In this document: in pieces, positions 1 through 10,254 of the stretch
Layout: the number at the start of each line of letters is the position of its first letter
Position numbering within the stretch: the stretch's first letter is position 1
Assembly: GCA_049999725.1 (NCBI GenBank)
Contig: JBNGIS010034683.1
Coordinates: 76,514-103,424 of the forward strand
DNA from: Haplomitrium mnioides
Lineage: Eukaryota; Marchantiophyta; Haplomitriopsida; Calobryales
Direction of reading: 5' to 3'
Length of the DNA: 26,911 nt
The notes under the pieces: model-generated
Seen by the model: only the letters and a program-made list of their open reading frames with translations
Database searches by the model: none
Told to the model about the DNA's origin: nothing
Translations under genes and position numbers: made by a program

Positions 1-308
1 TGAGCACAGTAACTGTCAAATTAGAATCACTTCTCAAGTTTCCGTATATTAATAATACCCTCAAAGAAAGAGCATGATTGAATATTAAAAAGCACCAACA
101 ACATGCACACCCACCAAACAATCTTTATCAATGTTTTTTGGTGGCGAAGGCTAGTGTGGAATAGCATTTTTCTTCTAATCCATTCCATCAATGACAATTC
201 CCAAGTACTTTTAACCATCAACAAAGCATTTTCTTCGATGGTTTGCAAGTTTTGATCTTTCTTTCATTTGTTGGTCACGATGAAGAAACAATTGGCAATT
301 ATATTTGA
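1..308 (-). pseudogene. DDE transposase-like core exon, copy A1 (truncated by window edge)
   Basis: Read on the minus strand from 308 down, this looks like an exon that follows a plausible acceptor (gatgatgcag). It encodes a segment with the motif VIDGMD at 195-178, preceded by a KYLGIV block and followed by a Lys-rich, IPH stretch. A catalytic Asp within (V/I)IDGMD, a Lys/Pro-containing segment and a later LQxDNT block are typical of a DDE-type transposase-like family found in many eukaryotes; I cannot name the superfamily. In-frame TAA and TAG codons flank the motif, so it is not functional as it stands. The second catalytic block lies beyond the window edge but is visible in the paralogue at 13090-13523. 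The 27-248 minus-strand open frame is a different frame of the same DNA and is not the product. Confidence 0.6.
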
Positions 309-1016
309 CTGCATCATCACAAAGCACGAAGGACATAAAAATAGTTCAGTAAAACATATGTCGATACTTGTAACTTCAAAACACAATCTGAGGTACCACA
401 AACATTCAAGTTATTTTGAAGAAATATTTAAATTTGTAGAAACGAAACACTTTGTAAAAGATTAACAATAAACTTTAGGCAATTTGAAAAAAGGAAAATC
501 TGTTTTGAAAAGAAAAAAACAAGATTTGCAAACAAAGGGTACTAGAATACATCCTCTGAGCATTTATGATGAGTAGAGACAACAACTGATTGTATGCGCG
601 CATATGACCAATACAACAACACCAATATAATGGCTTGTTGTGACTGTTGTCACAACTAGTTTTAAAAGAAACAAGAACAAATCCTATGCGCGTATAGGAT
701 TTGCAAACAACAAAAACGATTCTTTCAATTTTTGTTTTACAATAGCTCTTCATTTAAAGGAACAAAAACAAAACTTGTTGTAAAGCTAAGATCACCACCA
801 AGAATTAAATTCATTCTCTAGCTTTATTCGACTGCAGACAAGGTTTAAATTGAAATATAAAATAACAGAGTCTATGCTAGCATAAACACTCTTATCACAA
901 CTTAACTTGCTAAGAATTATTTGACTCAAATCTTCTTTGCTAAATAACTTCACCAAAAAAATATCTTTTGGCTGTAAAATAAGAAAACATAACATCTCTA
1001 GAACTAGGCTTTGAGT
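309..1016 (-). other. Probable intron of the transposase-like gene with scattered ATGCGCGCAT units
   Basis: This stretch lies between the two coding blocks of copy A1 and has no conserved frame. It holds isolated palindromic units (around 595-605 and 685-702) of the type that forms arrays elsewhere in the window. It matches 13524-14340 in the same orientation and part of 19136-19636 in the opposite orientation. The exact donor site was not fixed. Confidence 0.4.
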
Positions 1017-1690
1017 CTAGAAAAAAGAGAATGGATTAGCCAAAGGTGTGAAAAGAGAAGAAAATTTGTTGCCTTTGTCGGACTCCAACACAAATTTCTC
1101 TCGCAAATATTTTATTTCTTTGCATGTTTCACAAACAGCAAATCTATTGCGTTTTGGAATTTTTACATTTGAAAAATGAGTTCTCCAATGTTTTGTAAGA
1201 CTCGAGAAAATAAGAATACAATGGGGAACTTTCTCTTTCAAATTAGTTGTGTAGTAGTTATAAACTTCCCATTTTGTAAATTGTCGGGCAAGTTGTACAC
1301 TTTGTGAGTAGGCATTCTCTCACAATGTCCCTGGAAAAAATTGTCCATCCACTCACACACAAAAACTTCTTTAGCAAATAGTTCTCTTTTTCCAAAAATA
1401 CCTCTAGGATCTGCGTTGTTGAGATTTTGAATCCTTTGGATTCTATCATTCCCTAGTGCTAATATTAATTTAAAGGCTCTTCTACATACAAAGGTACCAC
1501 CATGCAACATAAACTGATTTTCAACATCAAAGTCTATTCTTGGTATTCCCCACTGCAATGTGATATCTCGATTCTTCATGCTTTGTCGAAAATACGTTTC
1601 TCTCATAGTTTTCAAAAAATCTGTCTAGCACAACGACAAGAAATTATTTCGACAACAAGAAATTCTCTTCAATTTAGAAATTGACATTGG
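1017..1690 (-). pseudogene. N-terminal part of DDE transposase-like gene, copy A1
   Basis: Minus-strand coding block. In order: a Cys-rich start (CC then C near 1665-1625, interrupted by a TAG), an RETYF...NRDITLQWGIPR segment, VCRRAF at about 1489-1472, an 'FVCEWMDNFF' segment, a YNLPDN block near 1290, then a WEVYNYY segment, a TKHWRTHFSNVKIPK block and a VCETCKEIK CxxC motif ending near 1100. A single-base frameshift near 1270-1280 separates the YNLPDN part from the rest. In the paralogue at 18912 the downstream part is open and nearly identical (KWDVYDYY, HFPNVKIPK, VCTTCK). The order 'VCRRAF - YLP-like - W..(Y/H)FP.VKIPK.RF..C..C' is one I know from uncharacterised eukaryotic transposase-like proteins with a DDE core. 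It is divergent to the methyltransferase gene at 3210. Confidence 0.6.
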
Positions 1691-3209
1691 ATCGAGCTTT
1701 TTCTTCACAAAGCTCTCGTCATGATGGACTTTTCGCAAAGAATTTTTGTGTAAGGTGTTTACCCGTTTGGGTTTTGGCCCAAACAAAGAATTCTTATGTT
1801 GTGATGGATGATTCGGTCTTTAAGCGAATCCAACAATAGGAGATAATTCATCCTGAAGATCTTAGTCATCATCATAAACACTATTTGTTCTGTCGCAAAA
1901 TATTTTCAAGAGTTTATTTTTTTCTTGGAGATTGGGAGAACTACACCATTCCAAAACCAAAACCAAATCTTGATCAATATTTTGATTAGAAAGGAATGTT
2001 TTTTTGTAATAAAATTGGTGCCCTTGGCAATAACTCCAAAGAAATGTTGATTGATTGAGACTCTTTGCTAGAATGGTTTTCCAAACTATCATTTGAGGAC
2101 TCCTCTAAAAGAACTCAGTTTGCTTCACATGTCCCAATCTCTTTGCAAGGTGCAACTTGAAACAAAATCAGTCGTTGTTTGAGTGGTGCTATCGAGGAGA
2201 GCGGCTCATCTCCAAAATTGAAACTGTCTATAGATTGTATGCTTTTTATATTCTAAACAGACACACTTTGATCATGAATATCGAAGTCTCCCTTAGATAT
2301 AGACCAAGAAAGGTCTACAACCGTCTGGAGTTTCTGTGTTGAACATTTTTTTTTCTGATATTTTGGAATACTCAGAAGAAATATTCAACTTTGATCGCTT
2401 GAAGGGCAACAAAGATCTTGTGTTGTATGAAGATTGTTTCTTTAATTCTCTACGAGCACTGAGTTCCCTCTTTGATCCTTTGCGCGCATAGGGTTGAGTC
2501 CCTGATTCTATGCGCGCATGGAGTTCACCTTCTTGATCTTTTTAAGCGGAGTTATCTAATTCAACAGAAGTCATCTTTTTCTTCAATATACTCGCCATCA
2601 CACTTGACGCTTTTAGTACTCCATCGCTTACCTCCAAATAACGGCCATTTCAACAAATTTCAACTTGCTTGTCAAAAGTAACACTTTTTTGTGAAGATGA
2701 GTCTTGAAACTCTAACCTCTTCTTGCTTTTAAAAACTCTAGCCATTGAAAAGGCTGTTTAAAAATCAAGTACTTCAAGGAATTATTTTAACAAATATTAT
2801 GAACCTCTTACTGCACACCTAAAAGATGTGTTTTGTCGTTTTTTGCAAAACAACAAAATTGGGAACTTTTTGTGAAGAAAATGAAAAAAAGAAATTGGAA
2901 AAATGAAAACGAGCAACGCTTTATATACTCACTTCTTTTTCTTTTTTACACCAGATGAACCTACATGTCAAGAGCTCTGCGAATCATTTTTTGAAGGGAA
3001 AAGTCATTTTTTGAAATTTAGCTATAAAGTGAGCATTAGTGGAAAGTTTCTTTCCATTGTCACGAGTTCAATTTTTGGCTTTTGTTTTCTAGGTATTGTT
3101 GTTTTTTTCATTTACTTGCTTTTGTTTCATTTTTTGCCTTTAGAGATTTCTGAACTTTTGTTCATTACATTTTTTACCTCAAATTCAACTTGTTTTTAAC
3201 ATCTTGAGA
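1691..3209. other. Intergenic region between the two divergent genes
   Basis: This holds no convincing conserved coding block; the short open frames look random or are remnants. Two palindromic units (ctttgcgcgcatag and ctatgcgcgcatgg) lie at about 2477-2525. A TATA-like element (tttatatactc) at about 2919-2930 lies some 280 bases before the first ATG of the ParB-methyltransferase gene and could be its promoter. If the two genes form one element, this is where a bidirectional control region would be; that is inference. Confidence 0.35.
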
Positions 3210-3555
3210 ATGGTATCTCAAGGAAATGTTTCCTGCCCTTCTCAATTGAAGCCATATATGTATTTGAATGTTGTCAAAGCTCGACAGCTTGAAAAACTCA
3301 AGTGGAATTGGCTAGTTAATTACTCTTCTTTGAAAGACCCCGATCAACATCTTTAACTTTTTGCCGGTGAAATTGAAAAATTCGATTTGGGTCTACTAGT
3401 CCAAATCACCATGATCAGAGAAGGCAAGGAAGCTAACATCAGGCTGCTTGTCTAGTCTCAAGATGCAACTACCCTTTACAGTACAAATCAAAAACGATTT
3501 TCTTTTTCCAAAATGAAGAAGAAGGACATTTTTGTGAGGCATCTTCAAGCCGTAA
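3210..3555 (+). pseudogene. Putative exon 1 of ParB-methyltransferase gene, copy 1
   Basis: Starting at the ATG at 3210, one frame stays open for about 115 codons apart from a TAA at 3354 and a TAG at 3453. It encodes a soluble-looking segment with PYMYLNVVKARQLEKLKW, then FAGEIEKFDLGLL, then MKKKDIFVRHLQAVKK. I recognise no domain. The exon probably ends at a gtaaag-type donor near 3556, before a repeat-filled intron. Assignment to the same gene as the downstream ParB and methyltransferase exons rests on position, orientation and the similar pattern of decay only. The distal end is uncertain. Confidence 0.35.
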
Positions 3556-3629
3556 AGAAAGATGGAAAGTTAAATTCTGAAATCCTTTTTCTTTTGTTTG
3601 TTTTTTTGTTAAGTCGTAACTTCCAAAGA

Positions 3630-4050
3630 GCTCATACACACATGGAGTCTTGGATTCCATGCGAGCATGGAGTCCTAGAGTCCATGTGCATATGGACTCC
3701 CAAGTCCTTGCGCGCTTGAACACCGGGACTCCATGCTCACATGGACTCCCATCGTCTGTGAGCGCATGGACTTCAAAGTCCCTGCGCACTAAGACTTGGG
3801 AGTCCTTGCACTCTTGAACTCCTAAGTCCATGCGCGCATGTTCTTCAGGGTCCATGCGCACATGGACTTGGGAGTCCAAGCGCGCAAAGACTCCTATGTT
3901 TAGGTACGCTTGGACTTGGGAGCCCATCCGCGCATGGACTTCTGAGTCCTTGCGCGTATAGACTTTGGAGTTCTTATGCGCAAGGACTCCCATCGTCCAT
4001 GCGCACATGGACTCCCTTGTGCAGTGCATGAGTGTAATGTCATTAGAGTC
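3630..4050. repeat. Palindromic minisatellite array in intron 1 (about 15 units)
   Basis: Array of degenerate units around a palindromic core, consensus AGTCCATGCGCGCATGGACT, with spacing of about 25-27 bases. Examples are tccatgcgagcatggagtc, tccatgcgcacatggacttg and tccatgcgcacatggactcc. It sits between the putative exon 1 and the acceptor tttctag at 4131-4133. The 186-codon open frame on the minus strand here is just the repeat translated and is not called as a gene. Confidence 0.85.
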
Positions 4051-4133
4051 CTTACATGCAGTGAATGTTAAGTCTTACACTTGTACTAATGCTTAATTTT
4101 TTTTGTTTTGTTTTCAATTCACTCAATTTCTAG

Positions 4134-5591
4134 CGGATTTCGTGGATAGCTACAAAGAAGCGAAGCACATCGAGCGTGACTTTATTAAATTGGCCATCCA
4201 TATCAAGATTCTCAATCCCAAGTAGGGCATCAATATTCAACAACTGGTGTTGCATCCAAGCGTGGCAACATTCTTAGTTCACTCGGCAAGCCCTTCTGTC
4301 TAAAAGAAAAGAAAGAAGGTTGAGCCAACTAAGGCTCCAAAAAAGAAGAAACCGGCTGCCAAGAAGAAAAAGCCTGCTCCATCATCGGTCATTGAGGAGG
4401 AGCCAGCCCCCTTGGAATCTACAGCAAAGTCATCTTCAATTGCTCCTTCGTCTTCATCACCAAGCAACTCGAGGAGGGAATCAAATCCGGAGTCACTTCA
4501 AGCTCCAACATCAAGAGCTAAAAGGCAATCCCACAAGGGGTTGCAAACTTTCCATGAAAGGGAGAAGGTGGACCCTCAAACAATGTCTGAGGAAGACAAG
4601 AACAAGATAAGGGAGTCTACAATCCAACGATATAGAGTCTATGAAGAAACAATCATAATAAGGCTGGAGAATTTAAATTTGTCTAAACCTGGAATAGAAC
4701 AACTGGGGTTCATTCTAGATAAGAAGGCTGAATGAGGATTTTGTTGAGCTTCTGGCATAGAGAATGCTCACAAACAAGTATGCGCATAGTTTTTTCATCG
4801 TTGTTGTTGACCCGAAGTGTGGGTTAAAAGACAAGTCAGTGTTTGATATTAGGAACCCTGACAAGTATCGCTACAAGATTGTAGGATGCAATCACAGTGC
4901 TGCAGCAAGGCAGCTATTAATCACAAAATATGGAGCAAAGAATCCGGCATTATTGCTCTGCAATTGTTATGTCTACGTGGGCCTTACACCAATAGAGGCC
5001 CGCATTTTTTGCTACTCATGACAACTACAACCAAAGGTACAGGCTGAAAATGACCTCCATTCAAAAGGTCGAATACTGGCATCAAAGAATTGTTGAGAGT
5101 GGGATGGTGTCATCCCAAAAATTGAAAAGAGAGTTGGTGCTGGAAACCTTGGAAATAAAGCCCAAGTCAACACTTGAAAAGACTATAACTTCTCAAGACA
5201 ACTGGTTCCAGTTGGCGTTCAGAAGTGGAGAGCTCTGAGATCTACAACAGAGCATTTTTGCAATGTGGGAGAAGAATACGGTCAAAGGCTAGAAGCCAAA
5301 GGCCAAGGAATCTCTAAGAATGGAGGACATTAAGTGGACACCTTAAAGGTCCTTTTAAGGTCTTCCTGACAAAGTAAAGATTTCAGTTTTGAAGCGGGTG
5401 GAAGTCGGAGAGCTTTCAATGGATGAAATGTCTCGGGAGGTAGAGAGACATAAAGTTTTGGTTGTTATGGTTAAAAGTTTTTGTTCAGAGGCTCACTGCA
5501 GCATTTTGGAGGAGGCAAGAGAGGAGTACCCTCTCTCCATACTAAGGAGTCCAAGATAGCTACTTTCTATTCAAACTTCGAGAAGGTTTTG
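4134..5591 (+). pseudogene. Exon 2 of ParB-methyltransferase gene, copy 1: basic linker and ParB-like domain
   Basis: The block starts after a pyrimidine-rich acceptor at 4131-4133 and ends at a gtaagt donor at 5592. It first encodes FVDSYKEAKHIERDF, then a Lys/Pro/Ala-rich tract with several KKK runs (4310-4400), probably a nuclear-localisation or DNA-contact region, then a Ser-rich stretch. A ParB/sulfiredoxin-like domain follows: LSKPGIEQLGF, VELLA, FFIVVVDP, YKIVGCNHSAAARQLL (about 4890), then VYVGLTPIEAR and a His-Asp-Asn/Arg segment near 5010-5040. 'Y.IV.GNH...AA..L' and 'eA...A...N' are typical of ParB-N domains, which phage-type proteins often fuse to DNA methylases. A charged tail (KVEYWHQRIVE, EEAREEYPL) follows. 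Broken by stops near 4228, 4302 and 4758, frameshifts near 4730 and 5010, stops near 5236, 5289 and 5344, and a 2-base insertion near 5534 compared with copy 2. Confidence 0.6.
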
Positions 5592-5674
5592 GTAAGTTCT
5601 TCTTTTTACATCACATTCATTTCTAGGGAGTTGTAGTGAGTTTATGTTAAGTTGTCTTTTGTTTTGACAAAATA

Positions 5675-6005
5675 GGGTTAGAGTCCATGCGCGCATGGAC
5701 TTCAAAGTCCATGCGCGCATAGATTGAAAAGTCTCTACTTGCAAGGAATGCAAAGTGCATGCACACATGGACTTTGCAGTCAAAGCGCGAAAAGACTTTG
5801 TAGTCCATACGTACTTGAACAGCAAAGTCCATGCGCGCATGGACTTCGCTGTCAAAGCGCGTTTGGACTGCAAAGTCCATTCGCGTATGGACTTTGCAGT
5901 CCAAGTGCAGGTAATGCAAAGTCCATGCGCTCATAGACTTCGCAGTCCAAGCGCGATGGGACTGCGAAGTCATTGCGCACTTGGAATGCGAGCAAGGAAT
6001 TGAGT
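5675..6005. repeat. Palindromic minisatellite array in intron 2
   Basis: About a dozen units with the same core as the 3630-4050 array. Two exact copies of the 20-bp palindrome AGTCCATGCGCGCATGGACT lie at 5682-5701 and 5826-5845. The array sits inside an intron bounded by gtaagt at 5592 and tgcaag at 6064-6069. The equivalent intron of copy 2 holds a related array (18480-18755). Open frames on both strands here (repeats of VHARMDF or SMRAWTL) are translation artefacts. Confidence 0.85.
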
Positions 6006-6069
6006 ATCCTTCTCTAGCATATAATTTTTTATTACTCTCTATAATGTTTTCTGTTTTTTTGTGTGCAAG

Positions 6070-6289
6070 GGGACAAAACTTTCAAACGTTAGCTGGCTAA
6101 AAAATTGACAACAACTGCAAAATGACAAAAAACGATGTTGCATCTCTTACAACTAAAGTAGTTGTGAGAGACGAGGACGAGGACTTAATGTCCTATGTCG
6201 ATGGTCTCAACTTGGCATTTTACTAAGTCCACGGGGAGGCCAACGCTCGACTGTTGAAAGGCTTGGTGAAACCTAGGTGTTTCACTTTG
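6070..6289 (+). pseudogene. Exon 3, 5' part: methyltransferase region upstream of motif IV, copy 1
   Basis: The exon begins after the acceptor tgcaag. It encodes VVVRDEDEDLMSYVDGLNLAFY, a TAA, VHGEANARLLKGLVKPRCFTL, and is then cut by an insertion. The 'GEANARLLKGL' segment sits where amino-methyltransferases usually have 'GD...LL..L' just before the catalytic D/N-P-P-Y motif. Copy 2 has CAA (Gln) where this copy has the TAA. The reading continues without loss at 10255 after the 3,965-base insertion. Confidence 0.6.
6285..6289 (+). repeat. Target-site duplication (left), CTTTG
   Basis: CTTTG at 6285-6289 is repeated at 10255-10259 on the other side of the insertion. Removing the insertion plus one copy restores tttcactttggctattg, which matches tttcacattggctattg in the unoccupied paralogue (minus strand, around 18090-18110). 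Confidence 0.85.
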
Positions 6290-7679
6290 TGTCAGTCAGG
6301 TGTTAAAGTACTTCATGCAAAATTTTCAAAAAAGTGCTTCCAATGTACACAAACAAGGTTCAAGACATGCTCAGGAGTAAGTAAAAATAAAAGGATAAAG
6401 ATAAAAAGGAATAAAACTACTCTAATTGTTGAGGGACAAGCCAAGCCCACTAATCTCCTAACTATCTAACTTGGAAGACAACCTGCCCTAGGGGGCTTAG
6501 CCCTGAACTAGGTCCGTCTAGGGGCAGAAAGGGGTATGCGGTGGCCTTACACCCCTCTAGGGGGCTGCCTCTCGAAATATGTTAAGAGTGAGGGACTTAT
6601 ATATTGCTTGTGTCTTTTGGTGGGAAACTTATGGGACTTAACCCCCAGCTTGCGGAGACCAGCGTGCATCCAGCGACATCGAACTCCTCTATAGGGGAGG
6701 GGGGGTTCTTGTTCATTGCTTTGGAAGAATTCTTCATGGAGAATTGATCAGCTGCATGAAAAGTTCAACCAATTGACCTGCGAAGAAGAATTTCATCGAT
6801 GGAGAAGAAAGCCCGTGTAGTGGAAAGAAGGAATTCCCTGATGTGTTGTGAAGGCCCCTGTGAAGAAGAATCAGCTGATGCGATAGATGAAGAGCCCTGC
6901 ATCGAAGGCCTGCTGTGATATCAAATGGAGACGAATGCCCTCCACCTCATGCGATGAGCTGCTGCGACGTTTGATTGAAAAAGAGCCTCTGAAATCAAGG
7001 AATGGCCCTAGTATCACTACGAGAATTAAATCGAAGGGAAGGCTGCAAATTGTGGTCCGAAGCTCTGCAAAATGGGAATGTCATGAAGAATCAACGATGA
7101 ATCTCCCGTTGTTGGAATTAATTGACTTGCGGAAGAAGAATTTCCCTTGCGGCCTTGAAGAAGAATTCCTCTGAGATGTTGCGATCCTTACAAGGAGGTG
7201 AATGGAAGACAATCTTGATGAGAAAGCAAGCTATGAAGAACATTGTGCGATGATCGAATGGAGCTGCTACGCGACTGAATTGAGAATGAGAAACAATCAG
7301 ATTGAAGAAAATGTGAGATGTGAAGAGTCGAAGGTCCGAAGTCCATGGTGTCCGATCCGAAGAAGCGGATTGGAAACCCGCCTTCCCAAGTGGGGATCAC
7401 ACTTAAAATGGTTTCAATCCGTCTTCCGATGTCGGGAGGACCGGTTAAGAGGGATTTCGAAGCGGGTTAATTAATCAAATGAAAGGGTGACATGTCGAAG
7501 ATTCAGATGAGAGGAAGAAGATTTTGAAAGTTTGAAATGGATCTGCGGGGTCTATAGTTCTTACATCAAACTTTTCCACAAGTCAAGTAAAGAAGCCTTC
7601 TTCAATGTTCTTACATAGAACTTTTCGATGCCTTAGTGAAGAGAAGGAGCCTCTCAGGGTTCCTACATCAAGGGAGGAT

Positions 7680-8450
7680 GCCGAAGCAAAGATAAGACGA
7701 GGTTTTCTCTTAAGAACAAGGCACCAAAATAGTGACCTATCGACGATCTGGATAGAAAAGGAAGAAGGTGCTGAAACAGGGATATGTCAAAGAACCAATT
7801 GGGAGAAAAATGAGAGTGCCAAAATGGAGATATATCAATGATTCGACAGAGGAAGAATGAAGAGGCCGAAAACGTGACTTGTCGATTGTCCAACCAGAAG
7901 GAGAACCTAGTGTCGAAATAGGGATATGTCAAAAATCCGTTAGAAGAAGAACGAGGGTGTCGAAATGGCGATCAATCGAAGATTCAACCAGAGGAGGGAT
8001 AGGTGTCAAAACAGGGATAAATCAAAGATCTGGCCGGAAAGGGAATGAGGAGCCGAAAGGGCGATAAATCGAAGGTGGAGCCCACTTAAAGGGGTTCCAA
8101 TCTGCCATTTGATGTGGAGCACCCTAGTTAACAGGGTTCCGATTGACCTCCCTAAGTGGAGAGGCCACTTAAAAGGGTTCTGAAGGGGGCTAACAAGAGT
8201 TGCCGAAACAAAGATATAGCGTAGCTCCGATATAAGAAGAAAGGATGCCGAATTAGCGATTTATCAACGGTCCAAGAAAAAGCAAGCAGCTCTGAAACAA
8301 CAATTTATCACAGATCCGACCATGGGAGAACCAAAGACCTTGAAGAGGCAATATAGCACACATCCGACGGAGGAAGAAGCGGTGCCAAAAAGAGGATCTA
8401 TCACTGATCCAACGGGGGCAAAAATGGAAGTCTTCATAGTTCTTATACAG
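7680..8450. repeat. Degenerate tandem repeat of about 47 bp inside the long LTR
   Basis: The clearest block is about 7768-8066, with successive units starting gtgctgaaacagggatatg, gtgccaaaatggagatat, ggccgaaaacgtgacttg, gtgtcgaaatagggatatg, gtgtcgaaatggcgatc and gtgtcaaaacagggataaa, each 46-48 bases. More diverged units lie on both sides (from about 7680, and at 8195-8440). The 47-base period is not a multiple of three, which argues against protein coding. Confidence 0.7.
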
Positions 8451-9068
8451 AGGGTCAAGACCTTGTGGATGATGTGGCAGCTAGAAAAGTCAGCGGGTCC
8501 TCGGACAGTCAGCGAGACGATCCGCCTACCCCTTTGCGGGGTGGTGTCGGACGGTGCCACAGCGGAAATGTGGCGCTCATGCAAGACTCAGGAATCTACG
8601 AGAATCTTATAGATTCCTAAGGCATCTTGAGCTTTGCATATCATGCGGCACCTATGTGGGACTTTGGAAATCTGCGGGGATCTTAGAGATTTCTCAGGAA
8701 TCTTGGATCTTTGCGGAAACGTGGCGCTTCGAGAGAGCCCGTGGGATTCTTCGGAGTGTCCACAGACTTGCAGAAACGTGGTGCTTTGAGGATCGACAAG
8801 CAGTTTCAGAACGAACATTGGAATTCACTTCTGATTGTGCGCCAAGCCTTTGTTGCCTTCCCAAATTAAGCCAAGCCCTCGGAATTCACATCAGATTTAC
8901 GCCAAGCTTCATTGCATTGCAAAATTAAGCTAATTTCTTAGAGGTTGCATTCTGCGGTCTGCACCAATCCTCCTCGAATTTCCAACGATTAGCGTCCAAA
9001 TGCAGCAACGATCCAAATCGCGAGGGGGGAAAAAACAAAGGGTAGGAGGGAATTCGCGCGGGGGGAGG

Positions 9069-9075
9069 TATAAAT
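9069..9075 (+). promoter_or_regulatory. TATA box of the long LTR
   Basis: TATAAAT in a G-rich context (gggggaggtataaatcg). If the element reads plus, transcription would start near 9100, with R/U5 extending to 10254. This is a motif match only. Confidence 0.4.
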
Positions 9076-10254
9076 CGATAGTATGAAATGTTTGAGGGGT
9101 GGTTGATTGTGGATGCAAACTTGCAAGTCATCAGAACGATAGTAGAAAAGAAGACACATGATGGAGGGTGAACAAATTTCTTAAATCTTCAATTGAAGTA
9201 GGTGAACTCAAGCAGGGGTAGAGGTGGACTGGAGGAGTGCTGGGAATTGCTGGACGGGGAGCTCTAGAGGCTCAGGCGATCCAAGTGTACTCATCACTGC
9301 GGGTGGACCAGCATCGGAGGTGTACTGATACTTGAAGAGGGAAGAAATTATGGGTTGTTCTGAAATCGGAGAGGCTACCAAAGGGGGACATTGGGGTTGT
9401 CTCAGTGTTGCCTGTGCAAGAGCAACAATCCCAGGAACGTTTAGAGGGCGTTTCTAGTTTACTCTCTGAAGGGAAGTCAAGGAAGAGTAGCTACATTCGT
9501 GCTCGCGTATGGTGTAAGAAGATCTACCAAAGCTTCGGGGTGGAGTGGGTAACTAGTAGTCGAGAGGACTGTCTTCCAGAGGTGGAAGTTAAACAAGACC
9601 TTTTCCGATCTTGAGGAAGTAAATCCAAGGCTTCTCCCGAGGGAAGTTAAAAAACTATATGGAGAAGAGTGCGTGGGTGGAAGTGGATCTTGGGAAAACC
9701 AGATGAGCTGCAAAGGGAAGGGAGAAAGGGAGTGTTGAGAGTTCAAGTTTGTATTGCAAAGGTTGTCTCAAGTCAGAGAATTGCTGGTAGAGTGTATCTT
9801 GGGTGTGTGAGTGTGTTGGTGGATTCGTTAGTTTTGTATTTTGTTTGTAATTACTGAAAAGACATTTCAGATCTGAAGTGAACAAGATCTCAGTTCAGCA
9901 GGAATCCAAGAATCAGCCTTAGAGGGTAAGGTAGTACAGTGGGCACATCCCCTATATAATTCAGATATCAAGACTTGATCCTATATTGTAAAACTTTGAG
10001 TTTGGATCCTATTTCGGATACCTAGAATTCACTTTGGAATTCGATCAGAAAAGCTTCTAAGGTGTGGATGAATGTCTGAATGAGGAAATGAACAAGGAGA
10101 AGGGTCTGTAAGGTGAGAAGGAACATCCTTAAGAACTGAAAGTGATAGCTTGCAGCGGGGCCGTCTCATAAAAGAACATGAAAGCATGTAAAGTCAGCCT
10201 TTTCCTTCTGAAGAGCAGTCTTTGGAGGTTAATAACCGAAGGAGGGGGCTGACA

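Larger units (their letters stand above)
6290..10254. mobile_element. 3,965-bp insertion with TG...CA ends, probable solo LTR of a long-LTR retrotransposon
   Basis: The insertion begins TGTCAGTCAGG and ends GGGGGCTGACA, so it has TG/CA ends inside a 6-bp inverted repeat, flanked by a perfect 5-bp duplication. That is the hallmark of LTR-retrotransposon integration. No reverse transcriptase, gag, primer-binding site or polypurine tract was found inside, and I saw no internal second copy of either end. A single complete LTR left by recombination between two LTRs is therefore the simplest reading. LTRs this long are known for Ogre/Tat-type gypsy elements. It is richer in G/C and purines than its surroundings, and carries tandem repeats (7680-8450) and a TATA box (9069). 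Open frames within it show no recognisable domain. A non-autonomous element with unusual internal structure is the alternative. Confidence 0.7.

Noticed and set aside
27-248. 73-codon minus-strand open frame as the transposase core
   Set aside because: The conserved VIDGMD motif is in a different frame of the same DNA; this frame is a shadow.
2903-3199. 98-codon Phe-rich open frame as a membrane protein
   Set aside because: The hydrophobicity comes from T-rich tracts; there is no homologous block in copy 2 and no recognisable family.
3469-4029. 186-codon open frame on the minus strand and similar ones at 5571-6003 and 18358-18771
   Set aside because: They are translations of the palindromic minisatellite (VHARMD or SMRAWTL repeats) and are open on both strands and in several frames, so they are repeat artefacts.
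5675-6005. CRISPR-like array
   Set aside because: Units are degenerate, the spacers are short repeat-derived sequence, the unit is itself a full palindrome, and the context is a plant intron.
8264-8928. Open frames of 96-124 codons inside the long LTR
   Set aside because: They overlap on both strands, show no domain, and follow from the G/C-richer and repeated composition.
6290-10254. DNA transposon with TGTCAG terminal inverted repeats
   Set aside because: A 5-bp duplication with TG...CA ends and only 6 bp of inverted repeat fits LTR integration better than hAT (8 bp), CACTA (3 bp), Mutator (9 bp or more) or Harbinger (3 bp).
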